Shown here: piece after piece, positions 1 to 9,413 of the stretch
Numbering within the stretch: the first letter of the stretch is position 1
Layout of the letters: each line of letters opens with the position of its first letter
Assembly: GCA_024685175.1 (NCBI GenBank)
Contig: JAIKWD010000003.1
Span: forward strand, 124,001-188,000
DNA: 64,000 nt
Source of the DNA: Bacteroidales bacterium
Lineage (GTDB): Bacteria; Bacteroidota; Bacteroidia; Bacteroidales; WCHB1-69
Direction of reading: 5' to 3'
Position numbers and translations under genes: made by a program
The notes under the pieces: model-generated
The model's input: only the letters and a program-made list of their open reading frames with translations
What the model was told of the DNA's origin: nothing
Database searches by the model: none

Positions 1-628
<628 letters not shown>

Positions 629-652
629 TTAATAGATATTTTTTCTAGCCGA

Positions 653-660
653 CAAAGATA
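653..660 (-). promoter_or_regulatory. -7 promoter box for atpD
   Basis: On the minus strand this reads TATCTTTG, an exact match to the Bacteroidota TAnnTTTG -7 consensus. It lies 34 nt upstream of the atpD start codon. A clear TTTG -33 box at the right spacing is not obvious. Confidence 0.65.
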
Positions 661-731
661 GGAAAAAAGCGTGATGAAAAAGGATTCGAAAAAAAAATTT
701 CATGAAAATTTGGTAGTAATAAAAAAAAGTG

Positions 732-739
732 TATTTTTG
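732..739 (+). promoter_or_regulatory. -7 promoter box for tRNA-Gly
   Basis: TATTTTTG, a match to the TAnnTTTG consensus, lies 14 nt before the tRNA 5' end. A TTTG at about 709-712 could be the -33 element. Confidence 0.65.
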
Positions 740-753
740 CAGCCTCAAACAAC

Positions 754-829
754 GCGGAAGTAGCTCAGTTGGTAGAGCACAACCTTGCCAAGGTTGGGGT
801 CGCGAGTCCGAGTCTCGTTTTCCGCTCCA
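754..829 (+). tRNA. tRNA-Gly (anticodon GCC)
   Basis: A full cloverleaf can be drawn. The acceptor stem pairs GCGGAAG (754-760) with TTTCCGC (819-825). The anticodon stem CAACC/GGTTG encloses the loop TTGCCAA with anticodon GCC, and the T-arm is present. The discriminator is T and the CCA tail (827-829) is encoded. The gene sits between the divergent atpD promoter and a terminator. Confidence 0.96.
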
Positions 830-832
830 AAA

Positions 833-858
833 AAAGCCCTCTATCTGAGGGCTTTTTT
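833..858 (+). terminator. Rho-independent terminator, probably bidirectional
   Basis: The 7-bp stem AGCCCTC/GAGGGCT (835-841 with 847-853) has a 5-nt loop. It is flanked by an A-run on the left and a T-run on the right. It follows tRNA-Gly on the plus strand and lies just past the end of the convergent YD-repeat gene, so it can end both transcripts. Confidence 0.85.
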
Positions 859-883
859 ATTGTCTTTCAGCATAGCTGTCTGC

Positions 884-1774
884 TTAGTCTCTTTCGTATC
901 TCGTTTCTCGTAGGAGTCTGAAATTTTCCGGTTGAATTTCATCTTTGATAAATTCTCGCGACGAGTTCTCCTTGCCGTTCTCATCATAGGTATATTCCGC
1001 CCAACCTTGCAGCTCTCCTTCTTTATTGAGAATGGAATTCTTTACGACAATGTTATTCTCATATTCCAACGTAATCTTCCGATAGTTGTCCAAATCTTCC
1101 TCTTCAATCTCTTTCAAGAGATTGTTTTCATTGTATTTACGATAAGTTTTGGCAATAAGCATATCGTTATAGTCATACACCAGCTCCTTAATGCGATTGC
1201 CCTTTTCGTCATATTCGTACTCATACGTGCGACGGTCTTTGTTCTGCACCTCTTCCCGAATGTGTTTCACAACCTGACCCTTATCATCGTATTCGTAAAA
1301 GTAGATATTCATAGTATTGCCATAATCGTCGTTTTCGGTATCCTTCACTAAACGACCATTCTGGTATTCCATTTCTCTTTCCACATAATCCAGTCTGCCA
1401 TCATAATACATCTCACGGCGGATCTCGTGGCCTACATTATCATACACGAAACGGGTGATATATTCGGTGGAGCCATCCCCGAAATAATTGCTTTGCTGCA
1501 CCAGCAAACCATCTTCATCATACTGATTCACCGATTTCTGAAGCAAGATATTATCCTGATCGTACTGTTCCGACTGAAACAGGTTGCCGTTTTTATCAAA
1601 CTCATTGATAGTAACGGTATTCACGTTGCCATCGGGGTCGAAACGCTGTTCCTTCACCAGTTGGCCTGCTTCGTTGTAAGAGGCTTCGGTCTCGACATAT
1701 TCTGTTTTTTCAATATCGGTCTCATCGTAGCCGACACGGCGGTATTCCGCCTTAACTATCTTCAAGCTTTTCAT
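884..1774 (-). CDS. YD-repeat (RHS-like) solenoid protein of unknown function
   Basis: The 296-residue product consists almost entirely of imperfect repeats of roughly 20-25 residues built around Y-D/N-E-x-G and followed by charged strands (for example YNEAGQLVKEQRFD, YDEDGLLVQQSNYF, YDEKGNRIKELVYD). This is the YD or RHS-type beta-repeat pattern. There is no signal peptide, no transmembrane segment, no RHS core boundary motif and no C-terminal toxin-like domain, so it is probably a short cytoplasmic repeat protein. It is very acidic. It has its own TAnnTTTG promoter box at 1798-1805 although it follows the U32 gene by only 49 nt. The function is not recognised; a toxin or adhesin role is not supported by the sequence. 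Confidence 0.8.
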   Translation of the reverse strand: MKSLKIVKAEYRRVGYDETDIEKTEYVETEASYNEAGQLVKEQRFDPDGNVNTVTINEFDKNGNLFQSEQYDQDNILLQKSVNQYDEDGLLVQQSNYFGDGSTEYITRFVYDNVGHEIRREMYYDGRLDYVEREMEYQNGRLVKDTENDDYGNTMNIYFYEYDDKGQVVKHIREEVQNKDRRTYEYEYDEKGNRIKELVYDYNDMLIAKTYRKYNENNLLKEIEEEDLDNYRKITLEYENNIVVKNSILNKEGELQGWAEYTYDENGKENSSREFIKDEIQPENFRLLRETRYERD

Positions 1775-1797
1775 AATGATGGTGTTTATATCAACCG

Positions 1798-1805
1798 CAA
1801 AGGTA
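1798..1805 (-). promoter_or_regulatory. -7 promoter box for the YD-repeat gene
   Basis: The minus strand reads TACCTTTG, matching TAnnTTTG, 23 nt upstream of the ATG at 1774. It suggests separate transcription from the upstream U32 gene. Confidence 0.55.
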
Positions 1806-1823
1806 TGAATTTTTGATTAAAAA

Positions 1824-3071
1824 TCAAAACTCATCTTCCACAGTTATCCATTTGTAGATTTGATCGCCACGGCGGACGAGTTCTTTGACGGGGATGGAAC
1901 AATAGGAACCCTTCTCCGCTCTTTGAACCGGATCAAGATCAAGTCTTATCTCGCGTACGGTATCTTCGTACACACCTGTGGTGGAACCGATGATGAGAAT
2001 CTCCTCGCCGACTTCCAAGAACTCCTCTTCAAGGCAGATCTCAGCCACAGAGATATTACCATAATAGTTGGTAATCTTTCCGATGTGTTGTTTACGGCGT
2101 GTGGCCTGGGAACCGTAACGCTCCGACCATTCGCCCATGGTACGGCCAAGATAATAGCCGCCCCAGAAACCACGATTGTATACACTACGCAACCGCGTCA
2201 TCCATTGTTCGGTTTTTTTTTGATTAAACGTACCCTCTTCAATGGCCTTCAGCGCCTCATGGTAGCATTGGGTAGCCACCTTGACGTACTCCGGCGCACG
2301 ACCCCTACCCTCTATCTTAAGAATGGAGACTCCGGCTTTCACGATTTTGTCAAGGAATCCTATTGTACAAAGGTCCTTAGGAGAAAAAATATAAGGGTTG
2401 TCCACCAGCATCTCGGTACCCGAATCCACGTCTTGTACCTTGTACGCATGACGGCAAGGTTGCATGCAAGCCCCACGATTGGCGGGCGAATTGAAGTTGT
2501 CGAGACTGAGATAACACTTGCCGGAAACAGCCATGCACAAGGCTCCGTGTACAAACATCTCCACCTTGACCAACTCGCCCTTGGGCCCGGTAATGTTTTG
2601 CTCGCGGACAGCGGCGCAGATATCCGCCACCTGTTTCAAAGTACACTCGCGACCTAACACGACCACATCGGCAAATTGAGCGTAGAAGCGCAAGGCTTCC
2701 ACATTGGTCACATTGCACTGGGTGGAGAGATGTATCTCCAAGCCTATCTGTTGCGCATACTGAATAACCGCCATGTCGGAAGCAATGATAGCCGTAACCT
2801 TGCAACGTTTGGCCGTATCCAGCAATTCGTGCGCCTGAGCGATCTCGTCATTGTAGACGATCGTATTGACAGTCAAGTAAGTCTTTACGTTATGTTCATG
2901 GCAGATATCCGTGATCTGTTGGAGGTCATCCAGGGTGAAGTTGGCCGCCGACCGGGAACGCATATTCAAGGCTCCCACGCCGAAATACACAGATCCCGCA
3001 CCAGCGTTGATTGCGGCCATCAAGGATTCATAAGAACCCGCGGGAGACATGATTTCTATGGGAGACATCAT
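1824..3071 (-). CDS. Peptidase U32-family protein, probable RNA hydroxylase (TrhP-like)
   Basis: The 415-residue product has the U32 fold signature: an N-terminal IEIMSPAGSYESL start followed by a TIM-barrel-like region. The hallmark stretch FVHGALCMAVSGKCYLS then leads to NRGACMQPCR. Four cysteines at about C179, C186, C202 and C206 are placed as in U32 members proposed to hold an iron-sulfur cluster. Although named peptidases, characterised bacterial members of this length (TrhP/YegQ) act in prephenate-dependent 5-hydroxyuridine formation at tRNA position 34, and the longer RlhA hydroxylates 23S rRNA. The length matches TrhP better than RlhA. It follows the RluB-like gene by 36 nt on the same strand, which also points to RNA modification. 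The exact substrate cannot be read from sequence. Confidence 0.85.
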   Translation of the reverse strand: MMSPIEIMSPAGSYESLMAAINAGAGSVYFGVGALNMRSRSAANFTLDDLQQITDICHEHNVKTYLTVNTIVYNDEIAQAHELLDTAKRCKVTAIIASDMAVIQYAQQIGLEIHLSTQCNVTNVEALRFYAQFADVVVLGRECTLKQVADICAAVREQNITGPKGELVKVEMFVHGALCMAVSGKCYLSLDNFNSPANRGACMQPCRHAYKVQDVDSGTEMLVDNPYIFSPKDLCTIGFLDKIVKAGVSILKIEGRGRAPEYVKVATQCYHEALKAIEEGTFNQKKTEQWMTRLRSVYNRGFWGGYYLGRTMGEWSERYGSQATRRKQHIGKITNYYGNISVAEICLEEEFLEVGEEILIIGSTTGVYEDTVREIRLDLDPVQRAEKGSYCSIPVKELVRRGDQIYKWITVEDEF

Positions 3072-3107
3072 TGGCGAAGAGTGAGAAGTAATTAATTACT
3101 TTGTTCC

Positions 3108-4283
3108 TTATTCTTCCCCTTGTGGCTCTTCTTTTTTATTCGACAGCATCTTCAAGAATGCCACCTCTTGTTTGGTAAGGAAACGCCACATGCCACGGGG
3201 AAGGTCTTTCTTGGTAAGTCCTGCAAAAATCACACGATCCAGCTTTACCACGTTATAGCCGAGGAAATCAAACATACGACGGATAATACGGTTTTTACCG
3301 GAGTGAATGGTGATGCCGATCTCTTTCTTAGAGTCCGCACCTTCTACATACTGCACGTCATCGGGGATGACAACGCCATCGGCAAGTTCCAAACCATTGC
3401 GTAAGGCAGCCATATCAATGGAGGCAAAAGGCTTGTCAAGCTCTACGAGATAGGTTTTCTCGATCTGAGAACTCGGATGAGTAAGTTTCTTGGTAAGGTC
3501 ACCATCATTGGTGAATAGGAGCAAACCTGTGGTGTCGCGGTCAAGGCGTCCTACGGGATAGATACGCTCTTCGCAAGCATCACGCACGAGCTCCATGACA
3601 TTGGCACGGTCGCGCTCGTCGTCCGTAGTGGTGATATAGTCTTTGGGCTTGTTGAGAAGCACATAGACTGGTTTCTCACGTTGGAGCACCTGGTCTCCAT
3701 AGCGGACTTCATCGGTAGGAAGCACTTTGTGTCCCATCTCGGTAACCACTTCTCCGTTGACGGTAATGGCTCCCGTGGCTATCAACACGTCGGCATCGCG
3801 GCGGGAACAGATACCCGCGTTGGCAATGTATTTGTTCAAACGAATGGGGCCATGTTGCTCTTCGTACTCCAGGGACAGGATTTTTTGTTTTTGGGGCGCC
3901 TCACGGCCTTCTCTTTTGCGACGAGCCACGATCTCGGACAAAATCTCCGATTCGGCGGTCACATCACGACGTTTAGAACGGCGGTTATCGCGATCGCGGA
4001 AGCTTTTGTGGTCACGGCTGTCATGATCGCCAAAACGACGCTTGGGACGATCCCCGTCTTTGTCAAAGGAGCGGCCTCCGCGCGCAGGTTTACCATCACG
4101 GCTCTTGAAGCCACGCGAACCTCGTGAAGAGCCAGCCTCCTCGCCGTAATTCTTGCGTCTCGGTTTATAATCTTTTCTTTCCCCATCCTTGAATGAGCGT
4201 TTGGGACGATCGCTTTTGTTGCGCGGCTTTCTCTCGAAAGGCTGATCGTCCGTAAAATCTTCGCTGTTGAATTTTCTTGCCAT
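3108..4283 (-). CDS. rluB: 23S rRNA pseudouridine synthase (RluB/RsuA family) with long basic N-terminal extension
   Basis: Residues 1 to about 125 are a low-complexity extension rich in Arg, Lys, Asp, Gly and Ser, with many RGG- and RDR-like pieces. The conserved enzyme follows: an S4 RNA-binding domain (IRLNKYIANAGICSRRDAD, from about 147), then the RsuA/RluB catalytic domain with GRLDRDTTGLLLFTNDGDL (245-263). D248 is the expected catalytic aspartate. RluB isomerises a uridine in 23S rRNA, but paralogues RluE, RluF and RsuA share the fold, so the target site is inferred. It is probably first in an operon with the U32 gene. A TAnnTTTG box (TACTTTTG on the minus strand, 4315-4322) lies upstream. 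Confidence 0.9.
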   Translation of the reverse strand: MARKFNSEDFTDDQPFERKPRNKSDRPKRSFKDGERKDYKPRRKNYGEEAGSSRGSRGFKSRDGKPARGGRSFDKDGDRPKRRFGDHDSRDHKSFRDRDNRRSKRRDVTAESEILSEIVARRKREGREAPQKQKILSLEYEEQHGPIRLNKYIANAGICSRRDADVLIATGAITVNGEVVTEMGHKVLPTDEVRYGDQVLQREKPVYVLLNKPKDYITTTDDERDRANVMELVRDACEERIYPVGRLDRDTTGLLLFTNDGDLTKKLTHPSSQIEKTYLVELDKPFASIDMAALRNGLELADGVVIPDDVQYVEGADSKKEIGITIHSGKNRIIRRMFDFLGYNVVKLDRVIFAGLTKKDLPRGMWRFLTKQEVAFLKMLSNKKEEPQGEE

Positions 4284-4314
4284 TATAATCTTTTTATCTG
4301 TGTTTTAACATCGG

Positions 4315-4322
4315 CAAAAGTA
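4315..4322 (-). promoter_or_regulatory. -7 promoter box for the rluB transcript
   Basis: The minus strand reads TACTTTTG, matching TAnnTTTG, 31 nt upstream of the rluB ATG. A small inverted repeat (GTAC...GTAC) lies immediately upstream. Confidence 0.6.
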
Positions 4323-4339
4323 CAAAAATGTACCTTAAG

Positions 4340-4639
4340 TTAATAAATAAGCCCCAACTCCAGTTTGGCGGCCTCTGTCATCATGTCCATCTCCCAAGGC
4401 GGATCAAAGGTGATGTCCACCACCACGTTGTTGATGCCCGGAATCGTTGACACGCGTGTTTTCACCTCCATAGGCAGGCTCTCCGCCACTGGACAATTCG
4501 GAGCGGTCAAGGTCATCAAGATATATACGTCGTTATTCTTGTTGACCTCCAATTTGTAAATAAAGCCCAACTCCCAAATATTGACGGGGATTTCAGGATC
4601 ATAGATGTTTTGTAAAACTTCAATGACTTTTTCTTTCAT
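4340..4639 (-). CDS. MIP18/SufT-like iron-sulfur assembly protein (DUF59)
   Basis: This is a 99-residue single-domain protein of the MIP18 (DUF59) family. The diagnostic pieces are DPEIPVNIWELGFIY near the N-terminus and MTLTAPNCPVAESLP with the conserved cysteine (C49). Family members such as SufT and PaaD help mature Fe-S proteins. This window contains several likely clients (MutY, MiaB, fused Nfn protein, U32), but no direct link is visible. It is the last gene of a minus-strand operon and starts 6 nt after the YitT-family gene ends. Confidence 0.85.
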   Translation of the reverse strand: MKEKVIEVLQNIYDPEIPVNIWELGFIYKLEVNKNNDVYILMTLTAPNCPVAESLPMEVKTRVSTIPGINNVVVDITFDPPWEMDMMTEAAKLELGLIY

Positions 4640-4645
4640 AACGAA

Positions 4646-5581
4646 CTATTGAAGTGCTTTTTCTTTAAGTGAATTAAAACCATATCCCAAAGTTTCAGAT
4701 GCATCAACGATGGTAAGGAATGCATTCGGATCAATTTCATGGACGAAATGCACTAATATTGGCAATTGTTTACGGGATATGGTGGTAAAAATAAGTTTCT
4801 TCTCTTGGTGATTATACATACCTTCTCCATGGAGGAACGTGCCGCCGCGCTCCAGTTCATCCAAAATGCGCAAACGGATTTCCTCATATTTGTCGGAGAT
4901 GACGAGCACTGCCTTACCGGAATGGAAACCCGCCACCACTTTGTCCATCACCACGCCGGTAACGTAAATAATAAGCCAAGAATAAAGCGGAATGGTCCAG
5001 TCTTTGAAGGCGGCGAGGGCAGCAAGGACAATGGTAGAGTCAACAATGATGAGCAAGGTACCCAACGGAATGTGTTTGAGGTACTTGCCAAGAATCATGG
5101 CAATGATGTCCGAGCCGCCGGATGTGGCTCTGGTCTTGAAGATCAAGCCTAATCCAATACCAATAATGACACCCCCACACAAAGCGATAATGAAGTTGGC
5201 GGAGGGGTCCGGAGTCATCGGTTGCCCAGGAAGGCTGATCAAAGGTGCGTAACCATAAATTTTTTCCCATAATGAGATAAACGCAGGCAGCGTAATCACT
5301 CCAACCAACGTCTTGGCCCCAAATTTGGGTCCGAGCCACAATGTCCCTATCAACAACAAGGGCAAGTCCAAGCAGACACCCGACAAACCAATGGGAAAGT
5401 TAAACAAATGGTGCAAGATAATAGCGATACCGTAAACACCACCTGGCGCTAGTTTCAAAGGAGAAACAAACACCACATAACCTATGGACATAACGAAAGT
5501 ACCCAACACGATAAGTCCATAAGTCTTAATCAGTTCTTTCCAATTAATGTTTTTCCAGTCTATTTTTTTTAATTTATTCAT
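4646..5581 (-). CDS. YitT-family membrane protein (DUF161 + DUF2179)
   Basis: The 311-residue product has an N-terminal hydrophobic block with about five or six membrane segments and the YitT signature (APGGVYGIAIILHHLF and TRATSGGSDIIAMIL). A soluble C-terminal DUF2179 domain follows (VISDKYEEIRLRILDELERG ... LIFTTISRKQLPIL). The physiological role of these widespread inner-membrane proteins is not established. It starts 10 nt after dnaG ends, within the S41-dnaG-yitT-sufT operon. Confidence 0.88.
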   Translation of the reverse strand: MNKLKKIDWKNINWKELIKTYGLIVLGTFVMSIGYVVFVSPLKLAPGGVYGIAIILHHLFNFPIGLSGVCLDLPLLLIGTLWLGPKFGAKTLVGVITLPAFISLWEKIYGYAPLISLPGQPMTPDPSANFIIALCGGVIIGIGLGLIFKTRATSGGSDIIAMILGKYLKHIPLGTLLIIVDSTIVLAALAAFKDWTIPLYSWLIIYVTGVVMDKVVAGFHSGKAVLVISDKYEEIRLRILDELERGGTFLHGEGMYNHQEKKLIFTTISRKQLPILVHFVHEIDPNAFLTIVDASETLGYGFNSLKEKALQ

Positions 5582-5591
5582 AAAAACCGTT

Positions 5592-7571
5592 TTACCGACT
5601 TACAGCCATATTAAGGCGTGAGGCTATTTCTTTTCTAATTTTATCTGTCAACACTATTTTCTTAAGAATATCATCCGACTCCTCATCCGTGTATTCCCCA
5701 CTAGCCAATTCTTTTTCCAAAAAGGCCTTCTCGTTTTCTGCGATGCGAAGCTTAAGCGTAAGAAGAATATTTTCCACTTCTTGCTGCAAGGTAGCACGAC
5801 TATTGAACACCGCATGAGTAGACATCTCGAACTTTTCCTCCCATTTTGGACTATAGGAAGGCTCATCGAAACCGATATATTGCATGGCAAACGCACGCTC
5901 TTCCTGATCTTCGCTCAAAAGGAACGTACGCATAATATCTTCCTGGTTGCGAAGTATTTGTGCGACTTCAGCATAATGATCATAAATCTTCTGCATCAAC
6001 GGGTTACGCAGACGAATACCATCCCTATAAAGCTCATCAAAAACGTATTGGTCAATTCTAACAGGCTGCGTTTCGTTCGTCTCTGGATCTTGAATGTTGA
6101 CTTCAAACATACCTCGTTTGATAAGCAACAGCACCAAACTTTTCTCCGCTTCCGCCAACAAGTCGGTATCTTGGACAGGTCTCTCCACCGTCACTTTTTC
6201 TTTGGGCAGCGCTATCTCTGGAAGATTAGCGGATTGGCCACCTTTATTGCCTTCCTTGACTTTATCCTGCCATGTGAGGTAGCGCAGTTCGTCTCCCAGC
6301 GTCTTCTCAGAAAGGTTGAACATGGAGGCGCATTTCTTGATATAGAACGATTGAGCAATGCGGTCGCGCACCTTGGCTATACTGCTCACAATTTCACGCA
6401 CCATCTCACTACACTTTCTTGGGTCATCACCTGCCTCTTCGGAGAGGATGTTGGCTTTGAAAAGGAGAAAGTCGGTGGAATTCTGTTCAAGATATTCTGA
6501 CAACTCACTGTCCCTGTGCTTTTTGGCAAAGGAGTCGGGATCTTCGCCTTCAGGCAGAAGACAGACTTTCACGTTGAGATTCTTCTCCAACAACATATCT
6601 ATACCACGAAGCGAAGCCTTGATCCCTGCACGATCGCCATCATACAACACCGTGATATTACGGGTTTGCGCACCCAATATCTTAACTTGCTCATTGGTCA
6701 GAGAGGTGCCTGAGGAAGCCACCACATTTTCTATGCCGGCTTCAAACAGGGAGATAACGTCCGTATATCCTTCCACCAAATATACATTGTCCTTTTGACG
6801 AATGCTTTTCTTCGCCAGATAGATGTCGTAAAGCGTTTCGCTCTTGTGATAGATTTCGTTTTCGGGCGAGTTGATATATTTAGCTGTCTTTTCGTCCTTT
6901 TTCAGTACACGACCACCAAAACCTATAGTCTTGCCAGTGGTGTTATGAATGGGGAAGATGACGCGCCCTCGGTAGGCATCGTACAATTTTCCGCTGTCGG
7001 ATTTCTTGATAAGACCCAACTTCAACAAAAATTCCTCTTTGTAACCCTTCTTCAGAGCCTCCTTCGTGAAAGTATCCCAGCCTCCTGGACAATAACCGAG
7101 ATGGAACTTGTCAAGTGTGGCATCGAAGAATCCGCGTTCCTTGAAATAGGACAAACCCATCAACTTTCCTTCTTCTCCATTGCGAAGTTGGTCCATAAAG
7201 TACTTCTCCGCAAACTCATTGACCAAGTACAGGCTATCTTTCTCATTGCGCAACTCTTTCTCCTCTGGCGTCTCTGTATGATCATATTCGACCACTATGC
7301 TGTATTTCTGGGCCAGATATTCCAATGCTTCGGGATAGGTCATCTTGGCGTGCTCCATCAAAAAGGTGATGGCACCGCCTTTGGCATCGCAGACAAAACA
7401 CTTGTAGATTCCGAGTCGAGGATTGACGTGCATGGAGGGATTGCGATCGTCGTGGAACGGACAGATGCCCACGTAACCCTGGCCCTGTCGTTTCAAGGGC
7501 ACAAAGTCACCCACCACCTCCTCAATCTTGGCGGCGAAGTTGATCTCGTCAATGGTCTTCTTGGAAATCAT
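5592..7571 (-). CDS. dnaG: DNA primase
   Basis: The 659-residue product has the full DnaG architecture. The CHC2 zinc finger has C37, H40, C58 and C61 (CPFHDDRNPS ... CFVCDAKG). The N-terminal catalytic core follows, then a TOPRIM domain with the VEGYTDV glutamate (266-272) and the DGDRAG aspartates (311-316). The C-terminal helicase-interaction region is less conserved. It synthesises RNA primers at the replication fork. The start codon overlaps the stop of the upstream S41 protease gene by one base, so the two are almost certainly co-transcribed and translationally coupled. Confidence 0.97.
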   Translation of the reverse strand: MISKKTIDEINFAAKIEEVVGDFVPLKRQGQGYVGICPFHDDRNPSMHVNPRLGIYKCFVCDAKGGAITFLMEHAKMTYPEALEYLAQKYSIVVEYDHTETPEEKELRNEKDSLYLVNEFAEKYFMDQLRNGEEGKLMGLSYFKERGFFDATLDKFHLGYCPGGWDTFTKEALKKGYKEEFLLKLGLIKKSDSGKLYDAYRGRVIFPIHNTTGKTIGFGGRVLKKDEKTAKYINSPENEIYHKSETLYDIYLAKKSIRQKDNVYLVEGYTDVISLFEAGIENVVASSGTSLTNEQVKILGAQTRNITVLYDGDRAGIKASLRGIDMLLEKNLNVKVCLLPEGEDPDSFAKKHRDSELSEYLEQNSTDFLLFKANILSEEAGDDPRKCSEMVREIVSSIAKVRDRIAQSFYIKKCASMFNLSEKTLGDELRYLTWQDKVKEGNKGGQSANLPEIALPKEKVTVERPVQDTDLLAEAEKSLVLLLIKRGMFEVNIQDPETNETQPVRIDQYVFDELYRDGIRLRNPLMQKIYDHYAEVAQILRNQEDIMRTFLLSEDQEERAFAMQYIGFDEPSYSPKWEEKFEMSTHAVFNSRATLQQEVENILLTLKLRIAENEKAFLEKELASGEYTDEESDDILKKIVLTDKIRKEIASRLNMAVSR

Positions 7572-9370
7572 TAGTCTTCGTCTATATCTTTATTCTTCTT
7601 GGATCCACTCTTGCCGGAATATACTTTGAATTTCTTGAAGAGCTTCTTGTCGTGCATCACCTCGATGGCCTTCTGATACGTATCGTCACTTTCGAGGAAG
7701 ATGCGATAGGCTTCGCCGTATCCGTACAGACTGCGGGCGATTTCGTATTTCAGATACTGCTTGATGAACTCGCCCACGTGGGTTTCGTTGCGCAAGCGCA
7801 TCGCCTCGCCGTAGATCTTGTTCACATAGTTGGTGAACATCGTGTCCATCGTGTGCAGGTCCAAATCACTAGCTGAAGTGTAGATAGAGTCTAATTTGTC
7901 CGCATTACCCTTGAGAAAAGCCGTGGCATAATCCGAGAACTTGAAACTCGCACTATCACTAACGCCCTCTTTCTTCGCATATTGCATAAACTTATTGTAG
8001 AAATCATCAGTGATGACATATCTCTGTTGGAAATCCTCAAATCTTGGATATTGTTGTTTCAAACTCTCTCGATTTTCATCAATATAGTCGGCCACGAAGC
8101 TACCGAACACACCCTTGCGGACGATTTCGTTGTAAAGGGTGGAGTATTTGGTGGTGTCCAATGGTACGAAGATGTCGGGCATAATGCCGCCGCCACCATA
8201 GACAATACGTCCGTGCGGGGTTTTATACTTGAGCGAATCGGGAAATTGGATGCTGTCGGCGGTATAGAGTTCGCCGCGATTGGCACGCTTCTGAATATCC
8301 TTGAAGTAGTCATCCAAGCCGTCGTCATAGGGTTTCTGAATGCAACGGCCTGTTGGAGTATAATAATGAGAAATGGTCAATCGCACTTGGGATTGATCCA
8401 CAAAAGTGAGCGGTTTTTGTACGAGGCCTTTACCAAAGGTACGACGACCTATGACCAAACCACGATCCCAGTCCTGTACGCAACCCGAGGTGATTTCAGA
8501 AGCGGAAGCAGAGTTCTCGTCCACCAAGACGACCAATCTACCCTCTTCGAAAAGACCCTCTTTCTCGGAATAGAATTGCTCTCCCGTCTTGCGGAAGTTG
8601 TCGGTATAGACAATCATTTTCTTTCCAGCGATGAACTGGTCGCAAATCTCGAAGGCCACATTGAGGTAGCCGCCGCCGTTGCCACGAAGGTCAAGGATGA
8701 GGTCCTCCATTCCCTGTTTCTTCAATTTTTTGATAGCGGAGGTGAGTTCGGCCGTGGAAGTGGCCGCAAAACGCTCCAGTTTGATATAGCCGGTGTTCTC
8801 ATCAGCCATAAAGAAAACATTGATACTGTGCATTGGGATGGCACCTCGGGTAATGACAAAATCGAGCAGCTCGGGGTTGTGACCACGCTTGATGGATACT
8901 TTCACCTTGGAACCCTTGGCCCCTCTCAAGTGCCGACGCACCCAATCGTTGCTAATCTCGTCGCCATAGGCGATGGTGTCGTCCACCTTGATGATCTTGT
9001 CACCGGCCAAAAGACCTACCTTCTCCGATGGACCGTTCACAATGACCTCCATCACGTTGATGGTGTCTTTGATGAGTTGGAAGGTCACGCCAATGCCATC
9101 GAACGTGCCCTGCAGCGGCTCGTTCATCGCCGCCACATCCTTCTTGGGAATATAGGCTGTATGGGGATCCAATTCCTTGAGCATCGCCACGATTGCTTTG
9201 TCCACCAAAGGATCAAAATCCACCGAATCCACATACATCGCGTTGATGGAGTTGATCAACTGATCCATCTTGGTCTTGTCAGGCTGATAGTTCTTGTTGG
9301 GATTTTGAGCAAAAGAACTAAAAAGGAAAGCAAAACAAAAGACAATGACGAGAAAAATATTGTTTTTCAT
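7571..9370 (-). CDS. S41-family C-terminal processing protease, exported
   Basis: The 599-residue product begins with a signal peptide ending near SSFAQ (about residue 21). A PDZ domain (about 88-165) and the S41 peptidase core follow. The catalytic motif SASASE (287-292) provides the serine nucleophile and FGKG (312-315) the lysine general base (K314). This is the Ser-Lys dyad arrangement of CtpA/Tsp proteases. It probably acts in the periplasm on exported or mis-folded proteins. About 180 residues after the core are helical and of unknown role. It is the first gene of the operon leading into dnaG and is preceded by a perfect TATCTTTG box. Confidence 0.92.
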   Translation of the reverse strand: MKNNIFLVIVFCFAFLFSSFAQNPNKNYQPDKTKMDQLINSINAMYVDSVDFDPLVDKAIVAMLKELDPHTAYIPKKDVAAMNEPLQGTFDGIGVTFQLIKDTINVMEVIVNGPSEKVGLLAGDKIIKVDDTIAYGDEISNDWVRRHLRGAKGSKVKVSIKRGHNPELLDFVITRGAIPMHSINVFFMADENTGYIKLERFAATSTAELTSAIKKLKKQGMEDLILDLRGNGGGYLNVAFEICDQFIAGKKMIVYTDNFRKTGEQFYSEKEGLFEEGRLVVLVDENSASASEITSGCVQDWDRGLVIGRRTFGKGLVQKPLTFVDQSQVRLTISHYYTPTGRCIQKPYDDGLDDYFKDIQKRANRGELYTADSIQFPDSLKYKTPHGRIVYGGGGIMPDIFVPLDTTKYSTLYNEIVRKGVFGSFVADYIDENRESLKQQYPRFEDFQQRYVITDDFYNKFMQYAKKEGVSDSASFKFSDYATAFLKGNADKLDSIYTSASDLDLHTMDTMFTNYVNKIYGEAMRLRNETHVGEFIKQYLKYEIARSLYGYGEAYRIFLESDDTYQKAIEVMHDKKLFKKFKVYSGKSGSKKNKDIDED

Positions 9371-9393
9371 AATAGGTTCTTTTTTAAGGGCCG

Positions 9394-9401
9394 CAAAGAT
9401 A
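9394..9401 (-). promoter_or_regulatory. -7 promoter box for the S41-dnaG-yitT-sufT operon
   Basis: The minus strand reads TATCTTTG, the best form of the Bacteroidota -7 box, 23 nt upstream of the protease ATG. Confidence 0.7.
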
Positions 9402-9413
9402 CAAAAAAAGCCG

